Source of the DNA: Mesodorylaimus sp. YZB2_4
Taxonomy: Eukaryota > Nematoda > Enoplea > Dorylaimida > Dorylaimidae
NCBI GenBank assembly: GCA_030248295.1
Contig: JASANH010000938.1
Location: 2,294,001 to 2,358,000, forward strand
Direction of reading: 5' to 3'
DNA: 64,000 bases
The position numbers and the translations under genes were made by a program. A model generated the notes under the pieces. It was not told the origin of the DNA and made no database searches. It saw only the letters and a program-made list of their open reading frames with translations. Positions within the stretch are counted from its first letter, which is position 1, and each line of letters begins with the position of its first letter. Shown piece by piece: positions 1 to 12,500 of this stretch.

Positions 1-1792
1 GGCCTGCAAATATTCTTGAGTTGGAGAAATGGTACCGCCACTGACTGCTCTCATCGATGTTCTGGGAGAGCCACAGATGGCGCAATAAGTGTGCATGTAG
101 TAAACACCCGGCGCACCATTTGCCTGATCATGGGGCTTCTGCTCATACTGATGATGATGGTGATGGTGGTGGTGATGCGAGGCTGGTTCGAAATTGCGAT
201 CACCCGCTGACGCACCACTGGATGCACTGCCCTTCGAAGTGTTCAGTTGGGGAGTACCTGAAATGACACCCATTCCACCTCGGCGGTCGTGCGATGTATC
301 AGAGCCGGGTGTTATCCGTCCTCGGCGTTCGTGCGAGGTGTCTAAGCCTCCTCGTTTTTCATACGACGTATCGAGGCCAGAAGTTGGACGGTCTCTCCAA
401 TCATGCACCACTCCTTGATCTTCTGACAAGGGCGGTATTGCTGGGTCATCAATCAATGTCTCCTTTGGCATCCGAACCTGCTGCTGTGGGGCAGGTTCTT
501 CTTCAGGCTGCGTGGGTAGGTATATCTGGGGTGTTTGAGCCCGCTGTTCCAACACCACCTTACTCGCCTCGATCAATCCCGCGGTAGCCTCTGCGATGTG
601 GCGTAAGTAATCTTGGACAGGTGATACTTCGGCAACATCGGATGGTGTCTTGATCTTTTTCTCCCGTTTTTTCTTCTTTTCTGTTTTGTCGTCTTGTAAT
701 TCTTCAGTTTGAATACCACATTCAGACTGGTACGGCTCATCGGCTTGGACTGCTTGCGATGTTGTGATTTTGGGCACGATCGGGGTGTCTACCGGCAGGG
801 GGTACCGTACACGAGCAGACGCTCCCTTGGTAGATGACTGAAGTCGACGCCCAGCAATCCCGTCCACTGGTTTCACTCGAATTCCGTCGTCGCCATTCTC
901 AGACAATCGGTTGGTCTCGATTCTTTTTGGTTCTTGGATAAGTACCTCTCCAAGTTTTGCAGGAACGCGTCGGCTGTCCCTTCCGCTCTCATCGTCAGCA
1001 AATGTGTTAATGACAACTTCGCTGAGTAACTCGTCCAGTCGCCTGCCCTCAACAACTATCACTGGCTCTGAAAGCACACTGACGGGCGCCGACACTCCGT
1101 TTTGTGGTTGCAATGATCGTCTTTCAGTCGGTTCAGGTCTGCGTCGACTGGAGGAAGCGCGAGCCGAGGAGCTCCTTTCACCATTGCTCCTTCGACTGGT
1201 GGAAGAACTTCTATCTTCGCCAGTACCAGATTTGTGTTTCGACCGCCTGTGCTTCTTGTCAGCGGTAGCTTCTGACGCCCTGGCCGATGTGGCCATTGAA
1301 CTAGCACTTTGTGACCGAGTCCTGGACTCGCTATCGGCTTCCTTTTTATGGCGATGTTTATGTTTGTGATGCCTGTGCTTCTTATCACCTTCAGTTTCGC
1401 TCACGATCAGTTTGACTGCTGGCACGGCGGATGGGACTCTCGCTGAAGTACTGTCGAGAACATTCTCCTGCGAAGTGTCAGTCGGCATTTGGACGAGTGG
1501 CTCAGTCGAAGTGTGTTCGTGCTTCTGCTGAGACTCAACGGGCCACTGCGAGTCCGGGTAGGCCAAAGCGAACTGGTGTTGTTGATCGAGTGGTAAATGA
1601 GAGTAATCATAAAGTCCATTGTAGCCGACTGGTGTATTCACCGCTTGGCTGAAGCTAATACCTCCGGGGCCATCACTAACAATGTTCACTTTCATGGACA
1701 CGTGCATTTCGGGCAGTTGTTGACCTCCAGCACCCACGGCTGGTTGGCGTAGATCACGTCGTGATTGCATTTCTTTGAGTACTTGTGTGCAC
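1..1792 (-). CDS. Internal or 3' exon of an unrecognised low-complexity protein (partial at the left edge)
   Basis: Read on the minus strand, the frame beginning at base 1791 stays open for 597 codons to base 1, where it leaves the window without a stop. The exon begins after a clear acceptor (TACTTTCAG, AG at 1794-1793) with one base carried over, so it is preceded by at least one exon. I do not recognise the family. The translation is hydrophilic and looks disordered. It has two basic Lys/His/Arg-Ser clusters (around 1290-1360 and 1150-1260, containing KKHRHHKHKHRHKK), a Lys run (KTEKKKKREKK, near 660-690), a possible short helix (DYLRHIAEATAGLIEASKVV, near 560-620), three tandem copies of a DTS[YH][ED][KR]RG motif (280-375) and a run of seven or more His (near 150-180). 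No catalytic domain is visible. A disordered cytoskeletal, nuclear or RNA-associated scaffold is possible, but that is inference. The frame is very unlikely to be chance; the function is unknown. Confidence 0.8.
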
Positions 1793-4700
1793 CTGAAAGT
1801 ATGGGTGGCATGAAAGAGCCAGGTAGTGTGTCAGGACACACGAAGAGCACGAGTGCTGGTCAATAAAATGGCATTTTAAATGGACAATTGCTTGCCCAAT
1901 TCACGAAAGCAGTTCAACTACAAATAGCTACGCGGCACGGTTTAGTTGGGGCCTTACTGGAATAGAGCTAGCAGATGGCTTCACAGCTCCCGCATTGTAT
2001 TTGGCGAATAGACCACCGCACGATTTGCCAACCAGCATGCGCCAGTTGAGCCAGTACGCACGATAGCTTTGGAAGTAGAACGTAGCAGTCCGAGCTTTGT
2101 CGTCTCTTCGTAGCTTTCTGAAGATAATGGGGAAAGAGCATTAGAAGGAGCGACTATTCAACGTTGGACGACGCCCATATTTGTACAGCACACGCGCGTA
2201 TCAGTAACACGGCCAATGCTGAGCCAGGAGAATACGAAGTGGGATCGTGTGACAAGCCCAGGGAAAGATGCTTTATCCGAGTCAAGTGAATGGGAAAGGT
2301 GAAAAATAGAAAATGCACTGCTCAGCCACGTACACTAACTATTCAAATGTTGACGACACTTGGGCTGGCGGCAACGTTGCGCAAAGTGACGACGGCGAAG
2401 GGGGCAACTTTTGCTCACCTAGTGTGTACACACGTCGAAAGGGCCGATGGTATGTATTCGAGGCGCAGGTTGGCTTGGCGACACAAACACGACCGTTTCC
2501 TTTCCACCGTAACGACAAGCGGCCTGGTTGTTGCCACCCGTCATGCCCTCTATTTCAGCAAACCCGACAGAGGAGCAGGACAGGTAGGCAATCGAGACAA
2601 CCTCGCAAAACTCAGGCCCCCTCCCTCACGAATCGAAGCAAGGTGGTCGATAAAAATTTATTACTCAGTCCGCATTGGCTGCGGTTTTGTGAGTGCAGGG
2701 ACAAAAACGGATGCACAACGACAAGGCCATAAAGGGGATTTCTCGCGCTCAAACAGTTCTACCTTGCCTCCCCGTCTTCATCGGAGACAAACTAAAAAGA
2801 TGAACTATTTCGCACAGGGTCAATAGGGGCTAAATGCCAACAGGTTTTCAATTTACAATTGCGTTCCAGTTTCGTATTTTCCAGATGAACCAGCCGAAAG
2901 GGGACGAGGGTTATTGCTCGTATTCAGAATGATGATGAGAACATTGCACGTTTTGTTCCCCTCCCATGGAGGATATTAGAGGGACCCACGATCGTAAACA
3001 TGCTTGATGAAAAGCGCATACACCATGGCCCAATGCCAGAACGGGGATCGTCACGTGTGTACCTTGGAAGGTAGGTTGGACGAGCAGCTGCCTTCAAGGG
3101 CTTCTTAGCAACAGATGGCTTCGACTACGGTGCACGGTTTCCTGGAAATGGCAAGCAAGAGCACGAACGAGAACCGAAGGAGCTAGTCCGTGCAAGACGA
3201 TGCCTTGCATTGTTCAGCAGAGAATGGTCCAGTATAATTAGACGGTGTCAGCAGACCTTGTAGGGTGTATACTGTGAGCAGGTAGGCTCAGAGGCGTGAG
3301 TCAAGCAGTAAAGGGAAGATAAAAAGTACTGCCTTTGAATCACACCCTTGTCATGCACGGCTAAGTTTCCATATTTTGGGATGCTTAGCTGAGCGCTAGT
3401 GGCCATAAAAGTTTGAGTAAACGCTTCTTATCGCTTGTGCACGGAGCATGGAAAGACGAATGGTGTTGAGCCAGTGCTTCTCGTTGTAGATGTATACTTT
3501 CCAGAATTAGAGCGGCATGCATGTGGTTGCTGCCTGAGCAGAACCTAGCGACAGCTTCAGTTTCATACATGCTCCAGAAGGGCCGGTCAGTCTGCACATA
3601 CCGTACAGTATGTACAGTATGCCGACCGCAAATGGGAGGTTTAGAAACCAAAGTCGTGAATTGGACCCTGCAATGCGGTCCTTGGTTGTTTATTGTCACA
3701 CGTAAAAAAGAAAGGTGAAATAAGTCGTGCGTGCCAGCATGCAATCGTGGACATATGCCTGAGGTCCCTCAGATACCTTGGCTGATGACTGGGAAAATAT
3801 TGAATCGCAGATACGTATCAAGTTGAACCTAAAGACGGTTTATAACGCTGTCCACTCTGGGGCTATGACTGCTCTTTGTACTTCATTGCTGTGCCGTCAT
3901 GCATCGTGTGCCCTACTATTATGAAACGGAAAATTATTCGCATTGGGAAAAGTTCGTGGTTTTCGCGGTTGGGATTCACCCTCCAAATTTTTCCGTCGCG
4001 AAACAGCCAATACTTTTTCAAATTTCCATGAAAAGCAAAAGCTGATGGAGCCTCCACATAGACTGCCCACTATGGCCTTGCCTCTATCAAATGCTCGATC
4101 TGCGGTGGCAAGTGGGGATAATGGAAGTGCAGTAGTTGCTTACAATTTTGTGAAAGATCAGTTTGCAGGAAGATGAGAAAGGCTTTATGGTAAGCACTGA
4201 TTTTAAGTAAGGAGACCGTACTGGCGCATAAAGATTAGGGTGCAGGGCCTTTTGGCGCAGCAAAAAATGGTGATTTACGATACAGAGTCGTTGTACATGG
4301 CGAAGCCCAGTGAAGCATATGGGGCGTCAGTCTAAAAATTGAAACTGTATGGGGGCAGTGATAAGATTTAGGTGCACCAGACAGCTGTCCTTTTATGGCA
4401 AGGGTGTTTGAAATGTTTTCCTCGCTTGTGCTATTCGAGGCGCCAGCCTGATGCCTGACCCATGAACCATGGGCTCTTGCACCGAGGCTGCTTGCGCTCA
4501 TAGTCAGATGCCCTGCGCCTAGGTGTATGTCCACGAACCGTTATGGGACCGCGAAAACGCCAGATCCTACGGATCCGCGAAATATTTCTGACGCGAACTT
4601 ATTCCGTAGGTAGGGTAGGGTAGGGGTGCTGGCTACATCATAATTATCATAAGATCCACTCGCACTGCTGGACCCTCCTACTGTTCTCGAGCGGTTTCAG

Positions 4701-5050
4701 AACCTTCAAGCACCTTATTCTTGGAGCGAGGACTCATAACTGCGTACTCGGTGACATTTCAGTTGATCCAAACGGTGGATCATGGTTTACCTGGGATATA
4801 ATGATCGAGCATCAATTTTATTTCCTCTTGCATCATATAGCCCCTCCAGGATCAAGCCCCAACATGGAACTTTTATCCGTCCAATGACACGATCCGTTTA
4901 TGCTGCTTTCCCCGCCCATGTGCTAACTGGCACCGGCATCGACTGACCCGGGTAAGAGGGCACCGAGCTGAGACGACCCAAGGTCCGGATGCCGATCCAG
5001 AACCTAGATGACCCAATCCATCCGACCCATCGTAGTATTGCGCCTGCTCA
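1793..5050. other. Mostly non-coding stretch between the left-edge gene and ABHD2
   Basis: Apart from the candidate exon at 2432-2544, I find no reading frame here with both splice signals and protein-like composition. Open frames such as the one at 2290-2826 (plus) have random-looking composition. At 4608-4626 there is a short GGTAG-type microsatellite. From about 4930 to 5250 the sequence is rich in GACCC/GGGTC words in both orientations, suggesting an old short interspersed repeat. No tRNA or rRNA gene was seen. Confidence 0.5.
2432..2544 (-). CDS. Candidate first coding exon of the left-edge gene
   Basis: On the minus strand an ATG at 2544 opens a short frame (MTGGNNQAACRYGGKETVVF...) of 37 codons plus two bases, ending at a possible donor (GT at 2431-2430). 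The exit phase is the one required by the exon that starts at 1792, and the join would read ...GPFDV-CTQVLKEM. The donor is weak. A better donor consensus 13 bases further on (AG|GTGAGC) would include a TAG codon. This is a plausible but unproven 5' exon; the protein may begin elsewhere. Confidence 0.3.
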
Positions 5051-5056
5051 TTTATT
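5051..5056 (-). terminator. Candidate polyadenylation signal AATAAA for ABHD2
   Basis: The plus strand reads TTTATT, which is AATAAA on the minus strand, about 470 bases downstream of the ABHD2 stop codon. A second copy lies at 4817-4822. Which one is used, if either, cannot be told from sequence. Confidence 0.3.
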
Positions 5057-5523
5057 TTCTGGCGTAATGTGCTTTCTTCCGTTGCTGCATCGATTAAGGA
5101 AACGCGCAGTTAGGAGAGGTTGAAAGATATTTTAGCCTACGGGAAAGATATTTTGACAGGAATTCAAAATTCCGATCCGGCTGACCCACAGCTTGGGTCG
5201 GCTCCCTGAAACTGATCCCGACTGGATCTGCGGGTCGGTCGATGCTGGGCTACGCTTGTCAAAAAGTGGCTTCAGCTTTTTTAGAATCCCGACTCATTTA
5301 GCCCCTAACGAGCACTAATCATACTTTCGACTTCACAAACTTTATAGTACTCCGACTAAAACGTTCGAAGCTCAACAAGACCAGTAGCAATGTAAAGAAG
5401 ACAACACTACTCCAATCACTAAACACAGGCGGAAACAAAGTGACGACGAAGATACCAATCATGTTATAAAACAGAGACCCGCTCTTACTGAATCAACAAC
5501 ACTCGCAGTGATTTGATCAGTGA

Positions 5524-8344
5524 CTAGTGGCAACAGACGTCGATGGCAGCATTGGACAACTGCACGAGTAACCGGTCCAGCCAAGTCACACTCCGAGGAG
5601 CAAACGAGTGCCCTTCGAGAAAGCCCAAATGACCACCGTGTTTCGTCAGCGCAAACAGAAAATGGGGCCTGGTTTCTGAAAAGGAGAGAATATTCAGGCA
5701 GCGATACAAGCACTTACCAAATATGCATACCAGCGAGCTTCTTTATCGGCTCCCACAGCACAGGGGGCATGATCGGATCGTCGTAGGCGTTCAGAAACAC
5801 GGTTGGAACGTTGATCTGTAACGAGATCGGATATATTCAACACCCATCTCTCCAAACTCGCCAACACATGACACACATCAGTCTCTCACAGCAGGACTAT
5901 CAAACACACATCTGATGCATCCGTACCTGATCAACCACATGAATCGAACTAGCACAGTCGTAATACGACTCCAAGGATTTGAACGATGCGACGCGCCTGA
6001 ACACAATCGTCGTCTTGCAATAACCCCGCAAACAATACTTCGTCTCTCGTACCTGGTATAATTCTCGTCCAAAGCCAAAAAGCTCGTCGAAGCCCAAACT
6101 TGCTGCTCGTCAACGACACCCTGTTCTACGAACGGCTTCACCACCTCCTTGTGATGATTTCGCAACAAACATTTGATATTTTCCGTCATAATAAACTCGT
6201 ACACGCGACGACCGCCTTCCCAAGTGTGCAAGTTCGTGGACACACTAAAAGAACACTAATTATTCTTTAGGTAGCTACAATGCAAGTGCAGGAAATTTCT
6301 GTATTTTCAGATGAAGCTCATGTTGAAAAAAACACTGGCTCCGTATGCTTATTGCCAGAGTAGCACTCGAGTCGGGATTTCGAGCCCGCAATCAACACAG
6401 ATAGTGGGTGTGTACAGACTGCGGAGCGTGTCACCCGTTTGTTTACCCCACTCCCCAGCGATTTATGAAGCGCGTGCAACCCAGTGACCCAAATATGTGC
6501 TTGCCTCGAGGCATTATAGCCTTGGCAAACTGACACTCCCAGGATGATTCGATCTTCCGCCTCCGGCTTTTCTCCCAGGTACTTTGTGACGATATTGCCT
6601 CCCATACTAAACCCAATCGCGACAAACTTCGTTTGCGGATACAATTGCGTTAGCTTTTTTATCATGGTCGCGTATTCCTCCGTGCCCCCTAAAAATCTCA
6701 TAAAACTTGAAAAGATGTTTGAAGTTTCCAAAAAGGAGCCTTACCATATTTGAACAAGCGAGGCGAAGTCAAACGTTCGTCTTTCAGTGCACCCAGATGA
6801 TTCAAAACAGCGATTCGGAAGCCAGCTTCTTGAGCGTGATGCACGCATGTTCGAATGTAAGAGCTTTCGCTACTATTGGCGATGCCAGGGCACAAGGCCA
6901 ATGTGAAATCGCCTAAAAACAAAAACATCATTATTACCATATTCATACGTCCAGTGTGCAAATACGTCTTGCACCAACCAGCCAGATCATAAAATAATCA
7001 TGATTCTACCCAGCTTGGTTATTAATAGTGTTTTCCCACTCATTCGCCAAATACTCAACATTAGCAAAAGGACTACCAAGGGGACAAAGTCCAACCTCCC
7101 ACAGGACAAAAATCAATTCGCTGCGCCTGCGCAAAACTTCTATTGTGAAACCTTAGCACAAGAGCGACCACACAGAACAAACCCGTTCTTCATGAATCAC
7201 AAACTATGCTAGCGAGTCTGTACCTAAGCCTTGGCAAAATGTGGTCTTAGATTTCATTGAAACCGTTTCTGGGTGAACAAAAAACTGCTGAGGAATGCAC
7301 ACTGTCATTTCTCCGAAAACCAGTTTCCTGAGGAATTCAAAAGATGCTTCACGTGCGAGGCAGACTTTCAGTTGGGAGTAACATGACGTCGTCTGTTGAA
7401 GCATCAAAGTCTAAAGGACACGAGGACAACAGGGCCGACCTTCGAGGAACAGCCTTTTGGCAGTTTTAATTTAAACAGCGAAGTCACCGTGGCACAAAAT
7501 TGATTGTCTAATCGTTTTTGGCAAGAGCGAACAGAAATCAAACAGGAGCGAGCGAGCGAAGTTTTCGAAAAGCGGCTGTTGGCCAGAAGATAGTCAATCA
7601 AAAAGTAAAGAATCAGTGTTTAGAATAACGGTATGACGCGCGGTGTCAAAGATGAAAAATACACTAAGCCTCCGCCAGGTTCACTGTCGCCTGGTACCGA
7701 CAGGCATGCGCATCAGCTTCAGTTGACAGATTAGGCGTCAAAAGGAACTTACCCCAAATTCGGCAAAGGATTGGACGCAAAAAGTTTAGGTGAGATAGAA
7801 CTGCTTATACTGTAATAGGCAGGTGTAAACAAGTAGGTACTCCTTCTGCACCTACTTACCTCTAGAATGTGAACTCAGCGGCTCGAAAATGTCGAAGGTG
7901 AGGGTGGTGCCATCAGGCAATGACAAGTAATGTCGTTTGTCCGCAGTACGTACTAAACCCTGATGACCCAAAACACCGTAAATGGCCGTTTGGACGTGTC
8001 CGTTTCGGCCCCATAACCATGGCGGGCAGTATCTGACAGAGGATAAACTTTAAGACCCGCGAAGAAACACCTAATCCAAGCACTTACGGTTGCTTCAACA
8101 TGGGGCACCGTTCGATTAGCTTCTCGATTTGGCTCTTCGCTACGGTAATGCTAGGATCCGAGCATTCACCATTACGTCCATTGCAGTAGGTGAGCTCAGG
8201 TGGTTCCGGAGTACTGAACAGTTTGAGCACTTTCACAACAATGAAATACACAGCGATTAGTAAGAACACCAGACGGCTGCACACCGAGTAGTCGCCCAAA
8301 GATGCGAAAGCAAAGGACTCAAACACGAAATGCAGATAGTCCAT
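5524..8344 (-). CDS. ABHD2: ABHD2-type alpha/beta-hydrolase, complete eight-exon gene
   Basis: Minus-strand exons in order: 8344-8088, 8032-7860, 6912-6745, 6688-6505, 6244-6053, 5996-5927, 5815-5718, 5668-5524. They sum to 1287 bases, giving 428 residues plus stop, close to the roughly 425 residues of vertebrate ABHD2. In the family these are membrane-bound serine hydrolases acting on acylglycerols. An N-terminal hydrophobic anchor (LVFLLIAVYFIVVKVLKLF, residues about 25-43) is visible. The nucleophile elbow is GFSMGGN in exon 4, the acid region NAYDDP in exon 7, and the catalytic His is in HGGHLGF in exon 8. Other family blocks are QPYCPPWLWGRNGHVQTA, CPGIANSSE and SVCQGY. Every exon junction keeps frame. 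The fourth intron uses a GC donor (CTCGAG|GCAAGC), and the last acceptor is best placed at CCAG|GCCCC, because the nearer TTTCAG would create an in-frame stop. The gene is divergent from the spectraplakin gene. Identity as ABHD2 rather than a close paralogue is by recalled motifs. Confidence 0.93.
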
Positions 8345-9324
8345 CGTCGCCGAAAAGCCTAAAAAGAGTTAATGCTAACACAATGAAAGCATACACGACT
8401 CTTCAGTGGGCACTCGTCAACCAGCACGCTATTCCAGACAAGTGGGAATCGAATCGCCAAATGCATATCGCAAATTTCCCAGCAGTATCAAGGCAGAACC
8501 AGAACCATTTTCGCACAAGCCAGTTCCTCGAAGCTAGGTATAGGCCTTGTAACAAATGACAAGCCTAATCAGGGTCAATGGAAATATTGGGAGGGTGCTG
8601 TAATTGCAAGCCACCAGCCAACCGAAAGTTAGATCGATTTTCATCTAAAACACTTCAAGCCGCCACCCAAACAAACTGCACAGACTGTCGAAACCAAGGC
8701 CTTTATGAAGGGAGATGCCTAAGCGTGAGTAACAGCTCCACTAAAAACCGGCCTTTTCCGGTCTTCTCGCCCGCTAGACACCAAGGCGACATATTCGCGC
8801 TCTTTTGCAGACAGCAATTAAATGCCGTAAGAATATGCATAAATGTCTGCACTAAAGCGCGAAGAAGGTTATCGACCGATTTGTGTGCGCCAGACTTCCT
8901 GCTGCGTCATTTATAAGGCCGAAAGCTGGACTACAGCGAGTGACTAGACTAGAGTGAGTGAATATTAATCATCAAATTAGAATGCCAGATTCCTTTGCCT
9001 CAAAAAAGGAAGATCTTGGTTCGATAGCGGGATATGAAACTAGAAGGGATGTCTTTATGGGTTAGTTCCCGCTGGGTGGTCGGGCAACCCACGCTGCGTT
9101 TTCGATGAACAGTATATGTGTACCTACGTTGGCGCGATTGGTGCTAGGAGCAAACAATAAACCGGTGTTCTTAGATTTCTATGTACTATGCGTGCTTAAC
9201 CTGAGTTTTCTTGTACATTTTAGCTTCTCGACCTACGGCCTCGACGACCTCTTTCGATCGGATCACTTTTCCTATCATCTCGGCGATGTTGTTGTAAAGA
9301 CAGTTTGTTTCCGGTTTTGCCACC
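8345..9324. promoter_or_regulatory. Intergenic region between the divergent ABHD2 and spectraplakin starts
   Basis: The two start codons are 980 bases apart and point away from each other, so this stretch must hold both 5' untranslated regions and at least one promoter each, possibly shared. On the plus strand a strong acceptor-like site (TTGTACATTTTAG, AG at 9222-9223) lies about 100 bases before the spectraplakin ATG. It could end a 5'-UTR intron or be a trans-splice site. No clear TATA box was identified. Confidence 0.5.
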
Positions 9325-9502
9325 ATGGCTTCAGCATGGTCATTGAACAATTGGCAGCAAGAACAACGACTAAAACAAGAAAAGAAACCAAGCAATGGGG
9401 AAACAACTTCGTTGGATTCATCTTTAGACGAATGGATGCGAAATCAACCACTCAGTGTCTTGCAGTTGGATCCGGCTGATCGTATTGTACTGAAAATAGC
9501 AG
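9325..9502 (+). CDS. vab-10: Spectraplakin first coding exon (long N-terminus)
   Basis: ATG at 9325 opens 59 codons plus one base, ending at a strong donor (AG|GTAAGTGA). The exon ends with [12 protein letters not shown]. Joined to the exon at 14033 this gives ...[17 protein letters not shown], the conserved junction found in shot and MACF1 (LDPAxRxVxRxADERD). The 59 residues are hydrophilic and carry no recognised domain. A 4.5-kb intron follows, which contains further candidate first exons with the same exit phase. Confidence 0.9.
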
Positions 9503-12500
9503 GTAAGTGACTTTTTTACGAGCCTTTTTTGTGGGGTCGTAAAATTGCATAGGAACTGGCGGCAAGTTGGAATGGGTAAATCATAGGCTAATACTTTTGC
9601 AACAGCGTTTTCCGATGCGGCTCGGCTAAGATGATTCGACATTTGTTGTTATTCATTGGGCGTTGGAATCATGTCCATGATGCTCGTTTCGTACGGTGTT
9701 GGTTCTCTCAGTTTTGGCATTCCTCGTCCCTTGTGCTCTCGCTTCGTCATCCATCACTTCCTGTTCGCGAAGGATGCTGAAGAAGCCGCTAAGCAATATC
9801 TGCAAGCTCCATGGGTATCGATTGAAAAAACTAGTCAAGTCTGTGAGGGCGCCTCCTTAGAGGCATTATAAAGTGCTGCGTAGGAGAGAGGCGTTTTCGT
9901 TTGAGAACGTGATGGCTGGCACTTCGTTCGTTGTGTTCGGAACTGCCTTGCGTAACCTCGTCCGAGGCATCCAAGAAACGCAATGCGCAATGACGGCAAC
10001 TATGTAAAGTGAACGAACGACTCGACGCGTGTCTTCTCGGGTCGGTTTTGTTTTTCTTTTCTTCTTTTCTTCTTTTCTGACTGCATTTTATGCCTTATGT
10101 ATGACAAGTACACAAATAAAAGGGCGCCTCGAATTGAAAATCTGATGACGATGATGAATTAGTCTGTTACGACGGACCCATGTCGAGAGGCGCATCCACA
10201 ACGCACAGTCTTGCATAACACCGCGCCCTTGTAGACAGATCGATGACTGGTCTGATAACTGCAATGACCCTCGCTCACGAGTGACTAGTTTTTTGCTTCC
10301 TCGTCGTAATGCATCTTGACCAAGCGCCAACTCAATCGACGCAAATTCTAAAATTCAAGTTTTTTTCCGAATTCGGTGTACTACAGCTGCTGGTATTGGC
10401 AGTAGCACATTGCAGATTACAGAATCATATGCTTGCCAGATACAATGCAGTGGATCACAATGTGTCAAATAAGGGACCTACATGGCCTGTGATAAAAATA
10501 GAAATCTACTCATTACCTTGTAGGGATTGATGTACCGCGCATGGATTCAAGCTGGCATGATAAGAGAGTAATAGTGATTTGAGTTGGCATTTCACTGGGC
10601 TGGGCGTGTCCGGGAGAAGAATTTTATTTTCTGAGACATCTGTTTTGCTTTTGTCCATCATCCCCAACCACAAGAGTCTTGACCATCGATCGACGTTTGA
10701 TGTAAGAATACACGAATGATCAAACGGCGGCAGTGCGAAAGGAATAACTTAGTTCCATGCGGAAGTGATCAGGACGCATTAGCCAGCTAATGTCATTACG
10801 GAGATGCTTGAGGTTTGTCGATTAGTTTTGAGATAAGAAACATAGGCTCAGCACGTCGACCATATTTGGGTTTGACTGGTCAAAAGGTAGATGGACGTAC
10901 ATGGAGCATTGAACGAGTGACCCATGTAAATTGATCGAGCTTGCATCACAGTGCTCTTGTTTCTGCATGACTAATGGCTTACTCAGGTAGCATACTCGCT
11001 TGAAATGTTGCTCATGTGATTAATCGATTTGCATAGCCTGTATCCTTGGCGCCAAGTGTTGGCTCATTTGCATTCTTCAGCGTGGGCTAGTCGGTCTAGT
11101 ATGGCACTCGCCAGTGTTGTCTTTTGATGGCTTACATTGGTCGATTTATTCAGGTCGCTTTCAACGTATGTCCAGCCAAATTTGAACATAATATGCGCCC
11201 CAAGGCCGTGTCCTGACTGTGCACTTGTATCTTTGATAACGGGCATATTCATTGGCTTTAACCCGATGGCACGTCGTGCGAGTGATTATGCACTCGGGGA
11301 TCATAGCTCTCCGCGGCGTAGATCATCGAATCTGTTCAGCGATCAAGAGGAACTCGATCGATTTCATCAGCTGGGCCAGTATTATTGTAGGAGGAAGACG
11401 ACGGATGGCATCTTCTGCAAAGTTAGAAAATCAGGTCAAGAGGGTATAATTATGACGTTAGTGTTTTACTGATGGGCTGTCGAGGTGAAGTAACTGAGCT
11501 GGCGATGGCGTGAGTCTCTGTGAATGTTTGCTGGGCGTTAAGTAGAGCCATAAGTGAAGATAGCACTGGTAGCACATGGCGGGCGAGGGTGGGGGCGCAA
11601 GTGTCATTAGAAATCGAAAACCAGAGAGGCTGGTCCCCATCCTCGACCGTCGTAATGTGTTCAAACGGCAGCCGTTGAGTTTGCACAGCTGGTAGGGGAG
11701 GTAGGACTCATGAGGTTGGCAAGAAGTTGGAAGGGGCCGTCCCTATTCGTGTACGAGATCTTGATGTAACCGTGATGCTATTGTTAAAAGAAGCTTTGGT
11801 GGCGGGCTTGGCTGCAGTGCCGAGCTGGCGCGAATAAGCGTCCAAGTATTCCATTGTCTCTTGTCCGAAGGGATTTATGGAAACTAGAATTGTGATTATA
11901 ATAGTTTGTATTGGATTCGTGGAGTTGGTCGTTGGTGGCGGAAAATTGACGGTGCGCGTCCGTTTGCTTAAGCAATCTGCTGCCCGTGGATAGAAGCAGT
12001 GGGGTATGGACAGGGGCAGAATGTGTGCATAGGTGGTCCATTTTTCAGCGCCCTGCGTCGTCGCGGTCGTAGTTTGTAGTCGGCAGCGGGCCAGGCGGGC
12101 GTACAGTACGTATTGTACGGTCGGGGGTCTGTCGTTCATGATAATGACGATGTCGCGTCTGAGAGGCGAAGGGCGGTGCGGTTGGCCGGCCTCCTTGGCT
12201 CGGCCGATGGTTGGCACGTGTAGAATTTGTTATTCTTGGTTTTCTCATTAGGATTTTAGTGTGTAGTCGGGTTGGTGGAAGAGAGTGTCTGCCGTGGCTG
12301 AGAAAGTCGTCAAGTCGGGTCGCGGGGGTCGGCGAAAAGTGGAGCGGTCACCTTGCGCCAAAAACCAGCTCCATAGCCTCGGCGTCAAGTATAATCGGGA
12401 AGAAAAACAAACACAACAACGAAAACGGATGAACGCTAACGGTGGTGGTGGGGTATGGTCGTCTGAGTGCTGGGTGCTACTGGTGTTTTGGTGGACGTCT

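Noticed and set aside
2290-2826. A 178-codon plus-strand open frame left of ABHD2
   Set aside because: Composition looks random, there is no ATG context, splice or motif support, and several frames overlap it.
4608-4626. GGTAG repeat as an interstitial telomere-like sequence
   Set aside because: Only about three units are present and the unit does not match TTAGGC or TTAGGG; most likely a chance microsatellite.
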